NCBI RefSeq assembly: GCF_020907275.1
Contig: NZ_JAJJWI010000005.1
Span: forward strand, 124,001-188,000
Origin: Pontibacter silvestris
GTDB taxonomy: Bacteria; Bacteroidota; Bacteroidia; Cytophagales; Hymenobacteraceae
Length of the DNA stretch: 64,000 bases
Direction of reading: 5' to 3'
In this document: one piece after another, positions 53,909 through 62,219 of the stretch
Position numbering within the stretch: the stretch's first letter is position 1
Layout: every line of letters starts with the position of its first letter
Made by a program: the position numbers and the translations under genes
The notes under the pieces: model-generated
What the model saw: only the letters and a program-made list of their open reading frames with translations
Database searches by the model: none
What the model was told of the DNA's origin: nothing

Positions 53909-54149
53909 GTATGAAGTTTTTTTTACAGCTTCTTATTTTAAACTTCATAGAATGTAAAAGGTTATTTATTATAGAGTTAAACCTTGAAATGGAGCTCGTT
54001 CCCGTTTGTAGAAGGAAAGGCATTGATAGAATGAAGCATCGTGTACGTTGATCTGTAAGACCTACAGGCAAAGACTAGTGTAGACTTTAACTATTTAGGA
54101 GATATTGTTGGCAGGAATCAAAGTCAATGCCTTTTTATAACAGTTGGAT

Positions 54150-54411
54150 ATGCAAAGCCTGACGCAGTCTATTTACAGTTTAGCTGATGCAGTGGCAGAT
54201 GCAAGTGGAATAGTAGTTTCTGCTGAGGTAGATGACCTAGATTATATTATCCAAAAAATGATGAGACCTATACCTGATTGTACAGGAGAGCCTCAATAAC
54301 ATTGTGAAGCATTCGGGGGCTACGCATGTTAAACTTATTATTATCAGAAATAAACACGCTCACCTTCCTGCTCTTCTGCTTTATGAAAAATGTAAACCCC
54401 CTTTTGCCTGA
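54150..54411 (+). pseudogene. Decayed sensor histidine kinase (C-terminal remnant)
   Basis: Across three frames the plus strand reads fragments of one protein: QSLTQSIYSLADAVADASGI then SAEVDDLDYII (from 54150); PKNDE one frame over (about 54251); and LYLIVQESLNNIVKHSGATH (from 54271), which is the N-box of a HisKA_3-type histidine kinase. The order and spacing are those of kinases where DDLDY-x(n)-ELNLYRIVQESLNNIVKHS is contiguous, so at least two frameshifting indels have occurred. Upstream kinase parts and the G-boxes downstream are missing. No functional product is expected. Confidence 0.6.
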
Positions 54412-54461
54412 GATCAACACAGAATATTAAAGTGATAACTTGTTTCAGGATGAGATGATAC

Positions 54462-54491
54462 AAAAAAAGCAGTCTGCATAAACAGACTGCC
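54462..54491 (-). terminator. Terminator of the beta-barrel receptor gene
   Basis: On the minus strand GCAGTCTG (from 54490), a 6-nt loop and CAGACTGC (to 54469) run into seven T residues. It lies 24 bp after the stop of the receptor gene. Confidence 0.88.
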
Positions 54492-54514
54492 TTTAAAGAT
54501 AAACTATTTACACG

Positions 54515-56956
54515 CTAATTTCCTGTTCTGTTCAGTTCCTCAAGATTTACATCTCGTTTCTTAGCTTCGAAGTCTTTGCCTTTGTTAAACCTGTACCGAA
54601 TATTCACTCTCACACTTCTTGCCCCCTGGTACTGGTCTATGTTGTTAATGTTTCCTTCTATGTTGGTATTGACAACTAGTATGCGGCTTTTGAAAATATC
54701 AGTAAAGCTTAGGCTTAGATCCAGTTTATCATTCATAAATGAGCGCTTAAACCCTGAATCTACCCACCAGTTGTCTTCTACTTTATACAGACCATATACT
54801 GCAGGACCCTGATAGCCAGCGTTTATTTCCATTTTGATGCCAGCAGGTAATTGTATATTCTGGGTTGAGTTAGCCATAAAGCTAAGCTGATCGTTTAGAA
54901 CAGATTCGGTGTTAAACTTATTTTTATAGCGTTGGTAGGTTAAGGTCGCGTTGTTATTCATATCCCATTTAGATGAGATTTTAATCGGGGCCACCAAAGT
55001 TGCACTAAGGTTCTCGAAGTTATCTACATTCTGTTGCTGAAAAACTGTTGTGTTATCTTCTTCGTTTTGCATAGGTACTTCTGCTATAAAATCTTCGGTA
55101 ACTGAGTAACCTAGCACCAGATTATAAGACTGTTTTAAAGTGTGTGTCAGCTCAAAAGAATTGGTGTATTGCGGTCTCAGGTAAGGGTTGCCTTGTGCCC
55201 AGGTGTACGGGTCGAGATAGAAGATGAAAGGGTTAAGGTTTTCGTAGTAAGGTCTGTTTATTCTGCGGCTGTACTTGTACCCGATCTCATAGTTATCATT
55301 CACTTTCTGTTGCACAAACACACTTGGGAATAAGTTTAGGTAGCTTCTGTCTGTTGTCTCGTCGTTAGTAACAGAATAACCTTCAGACTCTGTTTGCTCT
55401 GCACGCAAACCAGCCTGCAGGCTCCACTTCTTACCAAAACTTGTGGAGTAGTTTGCGTAAGCGGCATAAATATTTTCTTTGTAAATGAAGTGGTTGCTTC
55501 TCTTATCATCCAGCATTTCTCGTGTATCTTCTACTTCGTAGAAAAGAAGCTCGTTGTCAGACGTTACATGGCTGCCTTTGGCCCCCAGTTCAAGTTTACC
55601 AGTTTTGCCTAATTTTTTTGTAAAGTCTACTTTAGCTGAGTAAATGCTATAGGTGGTAGGGTTGGTGCTTGTGAGCAACTCGTTAACTCGAACCGGAGGA
55701 CTATAGTTAAGGCTGTCGCGTTTGTTAAAGAACCTGGAGTCGTCGTCGCTGCTGATATTAGCATAATCTATATCTGCTGATAAGGTGGTGCCAGTTGTAT
55801 CAAGCTTACCCATATAGTGCAGGTTGAAGGTACCATTAAAATAGTCACCTTTAGCTCCGTTTTCAGCTCGCACAAAAACATTTTTTCTAGGGTTAAAATC
55901 ACGCAGGTAAGAATCAGTGTAAAATGTCTGATCAGATTTCGAATAATAAAGGCTGGTTTGGGCACCAACGCTATGTTTATCGTTAATGTCATAGTCTGTG
56001 TTAAGGCGTATGTTGGGAGCAAAGCGTTCATTTTCTTCATAGCCATCCTGCTCAAAGTAGCTCTTTCTGCCTTCATTATTGAACACTCTGTACATGTCCA
56101 TATCACGGTAACGCATGCGTTTGGCTACATCCAGACTGGCAGACGAATTCCATTTGCCGTTTTTGTAATTAGCACTTGCTCCTGATGTATAAGTGCTTAA
56201 CTTGTTATATTGGTAACCTGCATAAACACTACCATTCAGACCGAAGTCAATGTTCTTTTTAAGGTTTATGTTGATGATACCAGATGCCCCTTCTGCATCA
56301 TATTTTGATGATGGATTAGTGATAACTTCCAGATCTTTGATGTTTTCTGCAGACATACTTTGCAGCAGGTTCTGCAGGTCTTTGCCAGACAGGTAAGACT
56401 GTTTTCCATTGATCATGATCTGAACGCCAGCCTTACCATTAAGCTTAATGTTTCCGTCCTGGTCTATCCAAACGCCTGGAGATTTTTCCAGCACCTCGTA
56501 AGCAGTACTGCCTCCGGCCAGAGCAGTTCCTTCTACACTAACTACCATCTTGTCAGGGTGCGTGGTGATAGTAGGGCGCATCGCCTGAACAGTAACCTCA
56601 CTGAGAGTTTTTGCATCAGTTTTAAGTCGTAGTGTACCAAAATTCTTTGCGAACTTTTCGTCTGTCACCTCAAAAGGCTCTGTTTGGGTTTGTTCATATC
56701 CTAAACCACTCAGTTTAAGGTAATACTTTCCTTTAGCTGGAGCTTTTATCTCAAAGTGGCCGTCCATATCGGCAATGGCTCCAGTTACAACAGATGAACT
56801 GGCTGCTTGCACAACGGCTACGTTTGCAAAGCCTACGGCCTGTTCTTTTTCATCTATCAATGTACCGCTCAGCATACCTGCTGTCTGAGCGAAGCTTGAT
56901 AAGGAAATGCTTAACATACAGAAAAGCATAAGGAGGGAAGTGTACGATTTTCTCAT
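54515..56956 (-). CDS. Outer-membrane beta-barrel receptor family protein
   Basis: An 813-residue outer-membrane protein of the TonB-receptor-like family with an OMP_b-brl_3-type C-terminal barrel. The signal peptide ends near LSSFAQ (about residue 24). A carboxypeptidase-regulatory-like domain follows (GTLIDEKEQAVGFANVAVVQ), then a plug-like domain with GGSTAYEVLEKSPGVWIDQD and NIKDLEVITNPSSKYDAEGA, and the barrel to the end. It lacks the SusC signature and has no SusD partner, so the ligand, possibly a peptide or metal complex, is unknown. A good promoter lies about 45 bp upstream. Confidence 0.9.
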   Translation of the reverse strand: MRKSYTSLLMLFCMLSISLSSFAQTAGMLSGTLIDEKEQAVGFANVAVVQAASSSVVTGAIADMDGHFEIKAPAKGKYYLKLSGLGYEQTQTEPFEVTDEKFAKNFGTLRLKTDAKTLSEVTVQAMRPTITTHPDKMVVSVEGTALAGGSTAYEVLEKSPGVWIDQDGNIKLNGKAGVQIMINGKQSYLSGKDLQNLLQSMSAENIKDLEVITNPSSKYDAEGASGIININLKKNIDFGLNGSVYAGYQYNKLSTYTSGASANYKNGKWNSSASLDVAKRMRYRDMDMYRVFNNEGRKSYFEQDGYEENERFAPNIRLNTDYDINDKHSVGAQTSLYYSKSDQTFYTDSYLRDFNPRKNVFVRAENGAKGDYFNGTFNLHYMGKLDTTGTTLSADIDYANISSDDDSRFFNKRDSLNYSPPVRVNELLTSTNPTTYSIYSAKVDFTKKLGKTGKLELGAKGSHVTSDNELLFYEVEDTREMLDDKRSNHFIYKENIYAAYANYSTSFGKKWSLQAGLRAEQTESEGYSVTNDETTDRSYLNLFPSVFVQQKVNDNYEIGYKYSRRINRPYYENLNPFIFYLDPYTWAQGNPYLRPQYTNSFELTHTLKQSYNLVLGYSVTEDFIAEVPMQNEEDNTTVFQQQNVDNFENLSATLVAPIKISSKWDMNNNATLTYQRYKNKFNTESVLNDQLSFMANSTQNIQLPAGIKMEINAGYQGPAVYGLYKVEDNWWVDSGFKRSFMNDKLDLSLSFTDIFKSRILVVNTNIEGNINNIDQYQGARSVRVNIRYRFNKGKDFEAKKRDVNLEELNRTGN

Positions 56957-57410
56957 AGTTTTATTTTGTTTAGCGTGTGTGGTAAGTGTTAATCAGTGTT
57001 TCAAAATTATTATATAGTACTTTGCAATGCAAGGTACTGTTGGTTTCAAAAATCGTATATTATACAAACATCCGTATTTTGTCTATGAATTCTTGTTAGG
57101 CTAAGACAGAAGCTTTAATAGCTCATTTCTGATACTTTTGTGTCTCCTTAGGTTGAGCTATTTTCATTCAAAAGCCCTTACAATGTTCTTAAAGCACTTT
57201 ATTACTACAGTAACCGAAAGATGGGAGACAAGCGGGAGGAGTTGCCTGAGCAAATCAAGTACTATATAAACAGGTAGCTATTGCCCACAAACCAAAGAAT
57301 TTACTAGACGAAGCTTTAAAATGAAGTGCCAGTGTACCTTTAGCTAAGGTTGTGTTAGTTTTAGCCGCCTAACGCAAAGAAAGTATGAGCCTAATCAGCA
57401 GTAAAAATAA
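56957..57410. other. Intergenic region upstream of the beta-barrel receptor gene
   Basis: About 450 bp. The receptor promoter lies at its left end. In 57160-57372 short protein-like reading frames interrupted by stops can be seen (for example VAIAHKPKNLLDEALK, stop, SASVPLAKVVLVLAA from 57274), which may be the remains of a gene. I cannot name it. Confidence 0.35.
57002..57033 (-). promoter_or_regulatory. Bacteroidota-type promoter of the beta-barrel receptor gene
   Basis: On the minus strand CTTG (57033-57030), a 20-bp spacer and TAATTTTG (57009-57002): the -7 box is an exact TAnnTTTG and the -33 element matches three of four bases. The ATG is 45 bp further on. Confidence 0.55.
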
Positions 57411-57446
57411 AAGCCGCAGGTGTAGTAAGCGCTACACCTGCGGCTT
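57411..57446 (-). terminator. Distal hairpin after the cus operon
   Basis: A perfect 15-bp GC-rich stem (57411-57425 with 57432-57446) with a 6-nt loop, running into TTTTATTTTTAC on the minus strand. Second of two stems in tandem. Confidence 0.8.
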
Positions 57447-57456
57447 CATAAAAAAC

Positions 57457-57497
57457 ATACAGCCCTAAGTAACACGAACTGCTACTTAGGGCTGTAT
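57457..57497 (-). terminator. Proximal terminator of the cus operon
   Basis: A perfect 15-bp stem (57457-57471 with 57483-57497) with an 11-nt loop, followed on the minus strand by GTTTTTT. It lies 20 bp after the DUF3347 gene stop. Confidence 0.85.
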
Positions 57498-57517
57498 CAG
57501 AGGCGTTATTTGAAATA

Positions 57518-58141
57518 CTAATTCAATACTTCTTCAGTACTGCCACACTCCCGCATAGCATCACCAAAATATGGGTTTTCAATTTCTTTGCTTGCACTCA
57601 TCCAGTACCCCCCCTCATTGTTTTGGGCCATTGGGCAGTGCTGGTAGTACAAAGTTCTTTCATTTGCACCATAAGCTTTGGCCAGGGAGAAAGTGGCTTC
57701 AGAAAGAAGCTCAAGGTTCTCACGCTGAGCAGCTATGTCGTTGGCATTGGCTATTTTAGAAGCACTTTGTTTTACCTCTTCTACTTTCTCTTCTGCATAA
57801 GCTTTATGGTCGCCTACTAGCGTGGCTACAGGCATAGACTGAGCGGCACTTAAAACTAAGTTAGCAGCTTCTTGTGCAGCCTTAGCATCAGCTGAAACAA
57901 GAGCATCCTTCACTTTAAGGTACTCATCTACCAACTGTGAAATATGTGTGTTGATAGGTTCAGCTACCGAAGTAAAGTCAGGCGTTTCAACAACAACGTT
58001 ACTTGTCATTTCCTCCTCTTGTTGTTCTGTCTCAACGCTTGCCGTTGTGTCCTGCTGCGAATTTTCAGAGCAGGATGCAAATAAAAATATCGCTATTGTT
58101 GCTGTTGTTAATACAGATCTTTTGAATGGATTTGTTGTCAT
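57518..58141 (-). CDS. DUF3347 lipoprotein linked to copper/silver efflux
   Basis: A 207-residue lipoprotein with Cys24 in the lipobox LFASC, then a Gln/Glu-rich spacer and a helical DUF3347 domain. The C-terminal signature YYQHCPMAQNNEGGYWMS and NPYFGDAMRECG has Cys, His and Met residues suited to soft metals. I start at the ATG at 58141; a TTG at 58147 is possible. DUF3347 is often fused or adjacent to CusB-type adaptors, and here it is the last gene of the cus operon, so a periplasmic Cu/Ag-handling role is likely. Confidence 0.9.
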   Translation of the reverse strand: MTTNPFKRSVLTTATIAIFLFASCSENSQQDTTASVETEQQEEEMTSNVVVETPDFTSVAEPINTHISQLVDEYLKVKDALVSADAKAAQEAANLVLSAAQSMPVATLVGDHKAYAEEKVEEVKQSASKIANANDIAAQRENLELLSEATFSLAKAYGANERTLYYQHCPMAQNNEGGYWMSASKEIENPYFGDAMRECGSTEEVLN

Positions 58142-58244
58142 GATCAATAATGGTTTGTGGTTGTAAATTTAATTATTTCTGATTTATCAATATCTACTGT
58201 TATTCTCAACAGGAGCTACAGGATTCTCATACTGCTGATTGATG

Positions 58245-59447
58245 TTAATGGTCATGGCTAGCCATTGGATCACTTCCTTTCTTTAAAACGAATTCACTGT
58301 AGAGAAGGTAAGCACCGGAGGTTACTACTTTCTCATTCTCCTTTAGGCCACTTAAAATGGCTACTGTGTCAAAGCTTTCTTCTCCCAGGCGCACCATACG
58401 TGCTTTAAAGGTGTCTTTGCCAGTTTGAACCCACACATGGTTCCCTGCAGCATCCCGTATAACAGCATCAGTTGGTACAGCAAGAGTTGAACCATTTAGG
58501 CTACTAAGGGTGATATTAGCCTGCATGCCTGGCAGGTACTGTCCCTCCGGGTTAGGTAGTTCAGCACGTAATATTGTTACCTGACTTCCTTGCCTGTACT
58601 CGGGACTGATAAAAGAAACTTCAGCTGTAACAGGTTCCTGCGGGGATCCTTGTACAGCTACCTGTATCTCATCACCAACGTTTATATTGGTAATTTCCTG
58701 CGGATACAGTTCTGCCTCTACCCAAATCCTGTTAAGCTTTCCGAGCCTGTACAGCAAGCTTCCCTCAGCTATATATTGGCCTTCAGCTGCAGTTACATCC
58801 GTTATTATGCCTGAGGCAGGAGCTACAAAAGTAACGCGAGCATTCATGTTGCCGTTCTTAGCTAGCTGGTTTAATTGACTTTTAGTTAAACCATAAAGCA
58901 GCAGCTTTTCTTTAGCTGCTTGCATAAAAGAAGCTAAACGAGGCTCCTGGTTTCCTAATTCCTGGTATTGCTTTAACGCCAGTAGGTACTCTTGTTGTAG
59001 CATAAGCAACTCTTCACTATATAACTCATAAAGTGGTTGCCCCTTTTTTACTGCCTGTCCGGTTTCCTTTATATACAGACGCTCTACACGACCTGCAGCA
59101 CGGCTGCTGATTACGTCCGTCTCCGTCTCGTCGAGCACAAGCTGCCCCGTAAGTATAGTACTATTGCCTACGGCATCATATTTTACCGGCTGTGTACTGA
59201 TATTCGCCAAGGCTATCTGGCTATCACTTAACATTACTTCTCCGTCTTGTTTCTCTGATTGAGCCACAGGCACCAGGTCCATACCACAAATAGGACAGGA
59301 GCCAGGTTCATGCTGTACTACCTGCGGGTGCATAGGACAGGTGTAGGTGCTTGTTTCTTCTCTGACATGCTCCTGCGGCTGCTCTTTACAGGCCACTGCT
59401 GATAGCAACAGCAGGAAGAATATTAAAATGTTCAGGTATCGTTTCAT
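58245..59447 (-). CDS. cusB: CusB-like RND periplasmic adaptor with heavy-metal-binding domain
   Basis: A 400-residue membrane-fusion lipoprotein (Cys20 in SAVAC). Residues 35-60 hold a heavy-metal-binding domain, TYTCPMHPQVV then PGSCPICGMDLVP, with Cys37, His40, Cys51, Cys54 and Met56. The adaptor core follows: ANISTQPVKYDAVGNSTILT, a coiled-coil hairpin (about 150-200), the lipoyl/barrel parts (VTFVAPASGIITDVTAAEGQ) and the membrane-proximal domain. It links the CusA-like pump to the TolC-like channel. Its paralogue is encoded directly upstream. Confidence 0.93.
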   Translation of the reverse strand: MKRYLNILIFFLLLLSAVACKEQPQEHVREETSTYTCPMHPQVVQHEPGSCPICGMDLVPVAQSEKQDGEVMLSDSQIALANISTQPVKYDAVGNSTILTGQLVLDETETDVISSRAAGRVERLYIKETGQAVKKGQPLYELYSEELLMLQQEYLLALKQYQELGNQEPRLASFMQAAKEKLLLYGLTKSQLNQLAKNGNMNARVTFVAPASGIITDVTAAEGQYIAEGSLLYRLGKLNRIWVEAELYPQEITNINVGDEIQVAVQGSPQEPVTAEVSFISPEYRQGSQVTILRAELPNPEGQYLPGMQANITLSSLNGSTLAVPTDAVIRDAAGNHVWVQTGKDTFKARMVRLGEESFDTVAILSGLKENEKVVTSGAYLLYSEFVLKKGSDPMASHDH

Positions 59448-59503
59448 AATCTAATGTTGATTAGTTGAATGAATGACTCTTTCTTCACAGCTATCAATCC
59501 AAC

Positions 59504-60829
59504 TCATTCATTTACTTTTATAAAGCTTTCGCTATCTACCAGGAACTGTGCATTAGAAGCAATAGCATCCGTTGCTTGCAAACCTTCTGTTATTTGAATC
59601 TGATCTCCCTGTTTTGTACCAACTGTTACAGCAATAGGCTGAAAAGCACCATTTACTTTTTTAAAAGCTACTGATCTGGTACCTATGTCAAGAACGGCTG
59701 CTCTGGGTATCCATAGTGCCGGGGGGGGAGTGTAGGTAGCATGGGCAGTAATTAGCTGGCCTACTCTGGCTAGCTTTTGCTGGCCTGGCAGATATACTCT
59801 GACAGTGGCAAAGTTTTCCCCTCCCTGATAAAAAGGCTGAATAAAATCTACTTGAGCTTTCAGTGAGTCATTAGGCAATTGCGGAAACGTAATAATAACA
59901 GGTGTACCTTCGGATAGAGCACTGATACCCGCAGCGGGTGTACTAAACTCTGCCCACAACTGGTCTGTATTAACCACTCGTAATAATGGCTGGCCTGTGC
60001 TCACATACATTCCCTCTCTAAGCTCAATATCCTGCTCAGTTGTGGCAATTACGGATGATGTTCGTGTAGCTTGCTTGCTCATGCTGTTGCCGCCTCCACT
60101 ACTATTCATAGCACTTCCTCCACCCGTAACCATTGCATTATTCGTCATGCCCGGTGTTTTTCCCGGAACTGTAGCGCTGAGCCCGACAGCATAGCCACTG
60201 TAAGGACTGTAGACGGCAAAAGTATAGCTTGCTTTTCCTGTACGGATCAGGTGGTTAATCTGTATATCGGTGGCTCCTAAAAGGCGCAGCTTTTGCCTTG
60301 CTGCTTCTACTAATTGCTTATCTTCAGGTGCTGATTGTTGAAGGTACAGTAGTTCCTGTTGTGCCGTTACCAGTTCAGGACTGTAAATTTCCATTAGCTT
60401 TTGTCCTTTACTGATAGGTTGATAGTTGTATTGTACAAATAATTGCTCCACACGACCAGCTATTTTTGCAGGTACAGTATTCACACGGTTTGGGTCATAC
60501 GTAATAACTCCTTCCATTTCCATTGTCGCCTGTACTGCCTTATACTCAGGGGTAACAGTAGCAATAGAGGATACAACGGTGCTATTGGTAGGCTGAAGCA
60601 GAAATGCAAGGTCATCTGTGACCTCTATAGACTCACCTTTGGCTATTTGCTCCACCAGATCCATACCACAGATAGGGCATGAGCCAGGCTCTTGCTGCAC
60701 AACCTGCGGATGCATAGGGCAGGTGTAGGTTGTTTTCTCCTCTTCGGCGTGCTTATGCGATTGCTCATTACAGGCCGCTGCAACTAACAGGAACAAAAGA
60801 GCTGAGAGTATATATATGTATCGTTTCAT
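59504..60829 (-). CDS. Second CusB-like RND periplasmic adaptor with heavy-metal-binding domain
   Basis: A 441-residue lipoprotein adaptor with Cys20 and the same metal-binding module at the same residues as its neighbour (Cys37, His40, Cys51, Cys54, Met56). The core is longer, with an inserted Gly/Ser/Met-rich segment (MVTGGGSAMNSSGGGNSMSK, about 245-265) in the beta-barrel region that may be flexible or bind soft metals. INPNDI-type motifs are absent, and VAVYSPYSGYAVG-like lipoyl segments are present. It lies 91 bp after the TolC-like gene and 56 bp before the other adaptor. A mixed adaptor ring or two alternative complexes are both possible. Confidence 0.9.
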   Translation of the reverse strand: MKRYIYILSALLFLLVAAACNEQSHKHAEEEKTTYTCPMHPQVVQQEPGSCPICGMDLVEQIAKGESIEVTDDLAFLLQPTNSTVVSSIATVTPEYKAVQATMEMEGVITYDPNRVNTVPAKIAGRVEQLFVQYNYQPISKGQKLMEIYSPELVTAQQELLYLQQSAPEDKQLVEAARQKLRLLGATDIQINHLIRTGKASYTFAVYSPYSGYAVGLSATVPGKTPGMTNNAMVTGGGSAMNSSGGGNSMSKQATRTSSVIATTEQDIELREGMYVSTGQPLLRVVNTDQLWAEFSTPAAGISALSEGTPVIITFPQLPNDSLKAQVDFIQPFYQGGENFATVRVYLPGQQKLARVGQLITAHATYTPPPALWIPRAAVLDIGTRSVAFKKVNGAFQPIAVTVGTKQGDQIQITEGLQATDAIASNAQFLVDSESFIKVNE

Positions 60830-60920
60830 TATCTAATGCTGAATAGTTTGATGAGTGAACAATTAAATAAGCGCTGGATTATCAGGGGCCTATTATCTAC
60901 TATTAAAAACTCATCCATTC

Positions 60921-62219
60921 TTATTTCTCTAATTCTTTTTCATATTTTACAACTATCAGGTAGAGTTGCTCCAGGTTATTCAGGTACTCCATTTGGGCCA
61001 TGTTCAGGGCTTCCCAAGCGTCAATAACATCGGGTAGTTCAGCGTTGTTTTGCTCATAAGCCAGCATGGTCACATCGTAGTTTTTCTTCAGGGCCGGCAG
61101 AATTTTGCTTTTGTAGTTCCCTACCTGTTCCCGTTTAGTGTTCACTTCTAAAGCCATTTCCCGGATCATCCCCAGAGCTTCATTTAAGATTGACTCGCGT
61201 TCCTGTTGCATCGCCTCAATCTCCAGGTTCATAGCCTTTACATTGGCTTTGTACATTTTAGAAGACCAGGGAGCTATCGGAATAGAAACCATACCCATAG
61301 CTGTGAACTGGTTTGGCATGCTGGTGTTCAGGGGTGTCATATGGTCGAAGCGGAGACGGAAGTCAGGTTTGCGTTCCAGGTTCTCTAGCTGCGCGTTCAG
61401 CCGCATGGATTCTATTGTTCTGTCCAATTGACGGATATCACTCCGGGCATTGTTAAGGTAAACGGAATCAGCGGTTAAAACGACAGGCGCAGGTATTGTA
61501 ACAAGCGTATCTATGGTAAAGCGTTGCTCTTTGGGCAGGTTCATAAGCGTATTGAGCTGTACGTTCTTTTGAACAATCTCATTGGCTGTCATCAGCTGCA
61601 TATTCTCTACTTCGTGTAGTCTGGCTTCTGCTTTATAGATACTGCCTAACTTACCCTGGCTGTATGGGTAGCGGATTCGGGCCAATTTCAGCATGAACTC
61701 CATAATGCGTTCATTTTCTTTTAGTACTGCCATTTTCCGCTCCTGCACTACCCAGCTATAATAGGTAGCCTTTGCCTGAGCGCGAAGCTGATTATAGGTA
61801 ACAGCCTGTTTCTCTTCTTCTATAGAAGCCCGAGAATTGAGGTATGTTTGGCTTGCCCGTTGTTTAGCGGGGTTAGGTATGGCCTGTTCTGCAGATAGCA
61901 TCACAGAACCTTCTCTAGCATCACCCATGGTGTTCTGGCCTGGGTAAGGTAGCATGAACACACCTCCTCCCACCATAGGAGCCATCCAGCCTGTAGCACC
62001 TTCTGCATAGGCATCCATTGCTTTTGAACGTGTATTATACTGCTGCAGCATAGGGTTATTCACTGCAATCTGATGTAATACGCTATCAAGGCTTAGAGGC
62101 TGGTTTTGTGCTGCTACATGCTCAACTGTATGCAGCCATAAGCTGAATAGGAGCAGCATAAATGCACTTTTTGCTCTTTTAGGATGAGAGGTGCTTATAT
62201 TATTAATGCTTAACATCAT
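60921..62219 (-). CDS. TolC-family outer-membrane efflux channel (CusC-like)
   Basis: A 432-residue outer-membrane factor. The signal peptide ends near EHVAAQ (about residue 37) and there is no lipobox. The alpha-barrel is built from two repeats of long coiled helices (for example ENMQLMTANEIVQKNVQLNT and ALGMIREMALEVNTKREQVG). Its start overlaps the end of the pump gene by 17 bp, a sign of translational coupling. It would form the exit duct of the Cu(I)/Ag(I) pump. The name CusC rests on context. Confidence 0.9.
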   Translation of the reverse strand: MMLSINNISTSHPKRAKSAFMLLLFSLWLHTVEHVAAQNQPLSLDSVLHQIAVNNPMLQQYNTRSKAMDAYAEGATGWMAPMVGGGVFMLPYPGQNTMGDAREGSVMLSAEQAIPNPAKQRASQTYLNSRASIEEEKQAVTYNQLRAQAKATYYSWVVQERKMAVLKENERIMEFMLKLARIRYPYSQGKLGSIYKAEARLHEVENMQLMTANEIVQKNVQLNTLMNLPKEQRFTIDTLVTIPAPVVLTADSVYLNNARSDIRQLDRTIESMRLNAQLENLERKPDFRLRFDHMTPLNTSMPNQFTAMGMVSIPIAPWSSKMYKANVKAMNLEIEAMQQERESILNEALGMIREMALEVNTKREQVGNYKSKILPALKKNYDVTMLAYEQNNAELPDVIDAWEALNMAQMEYLNNLEQLYLIVVKYEKELEK

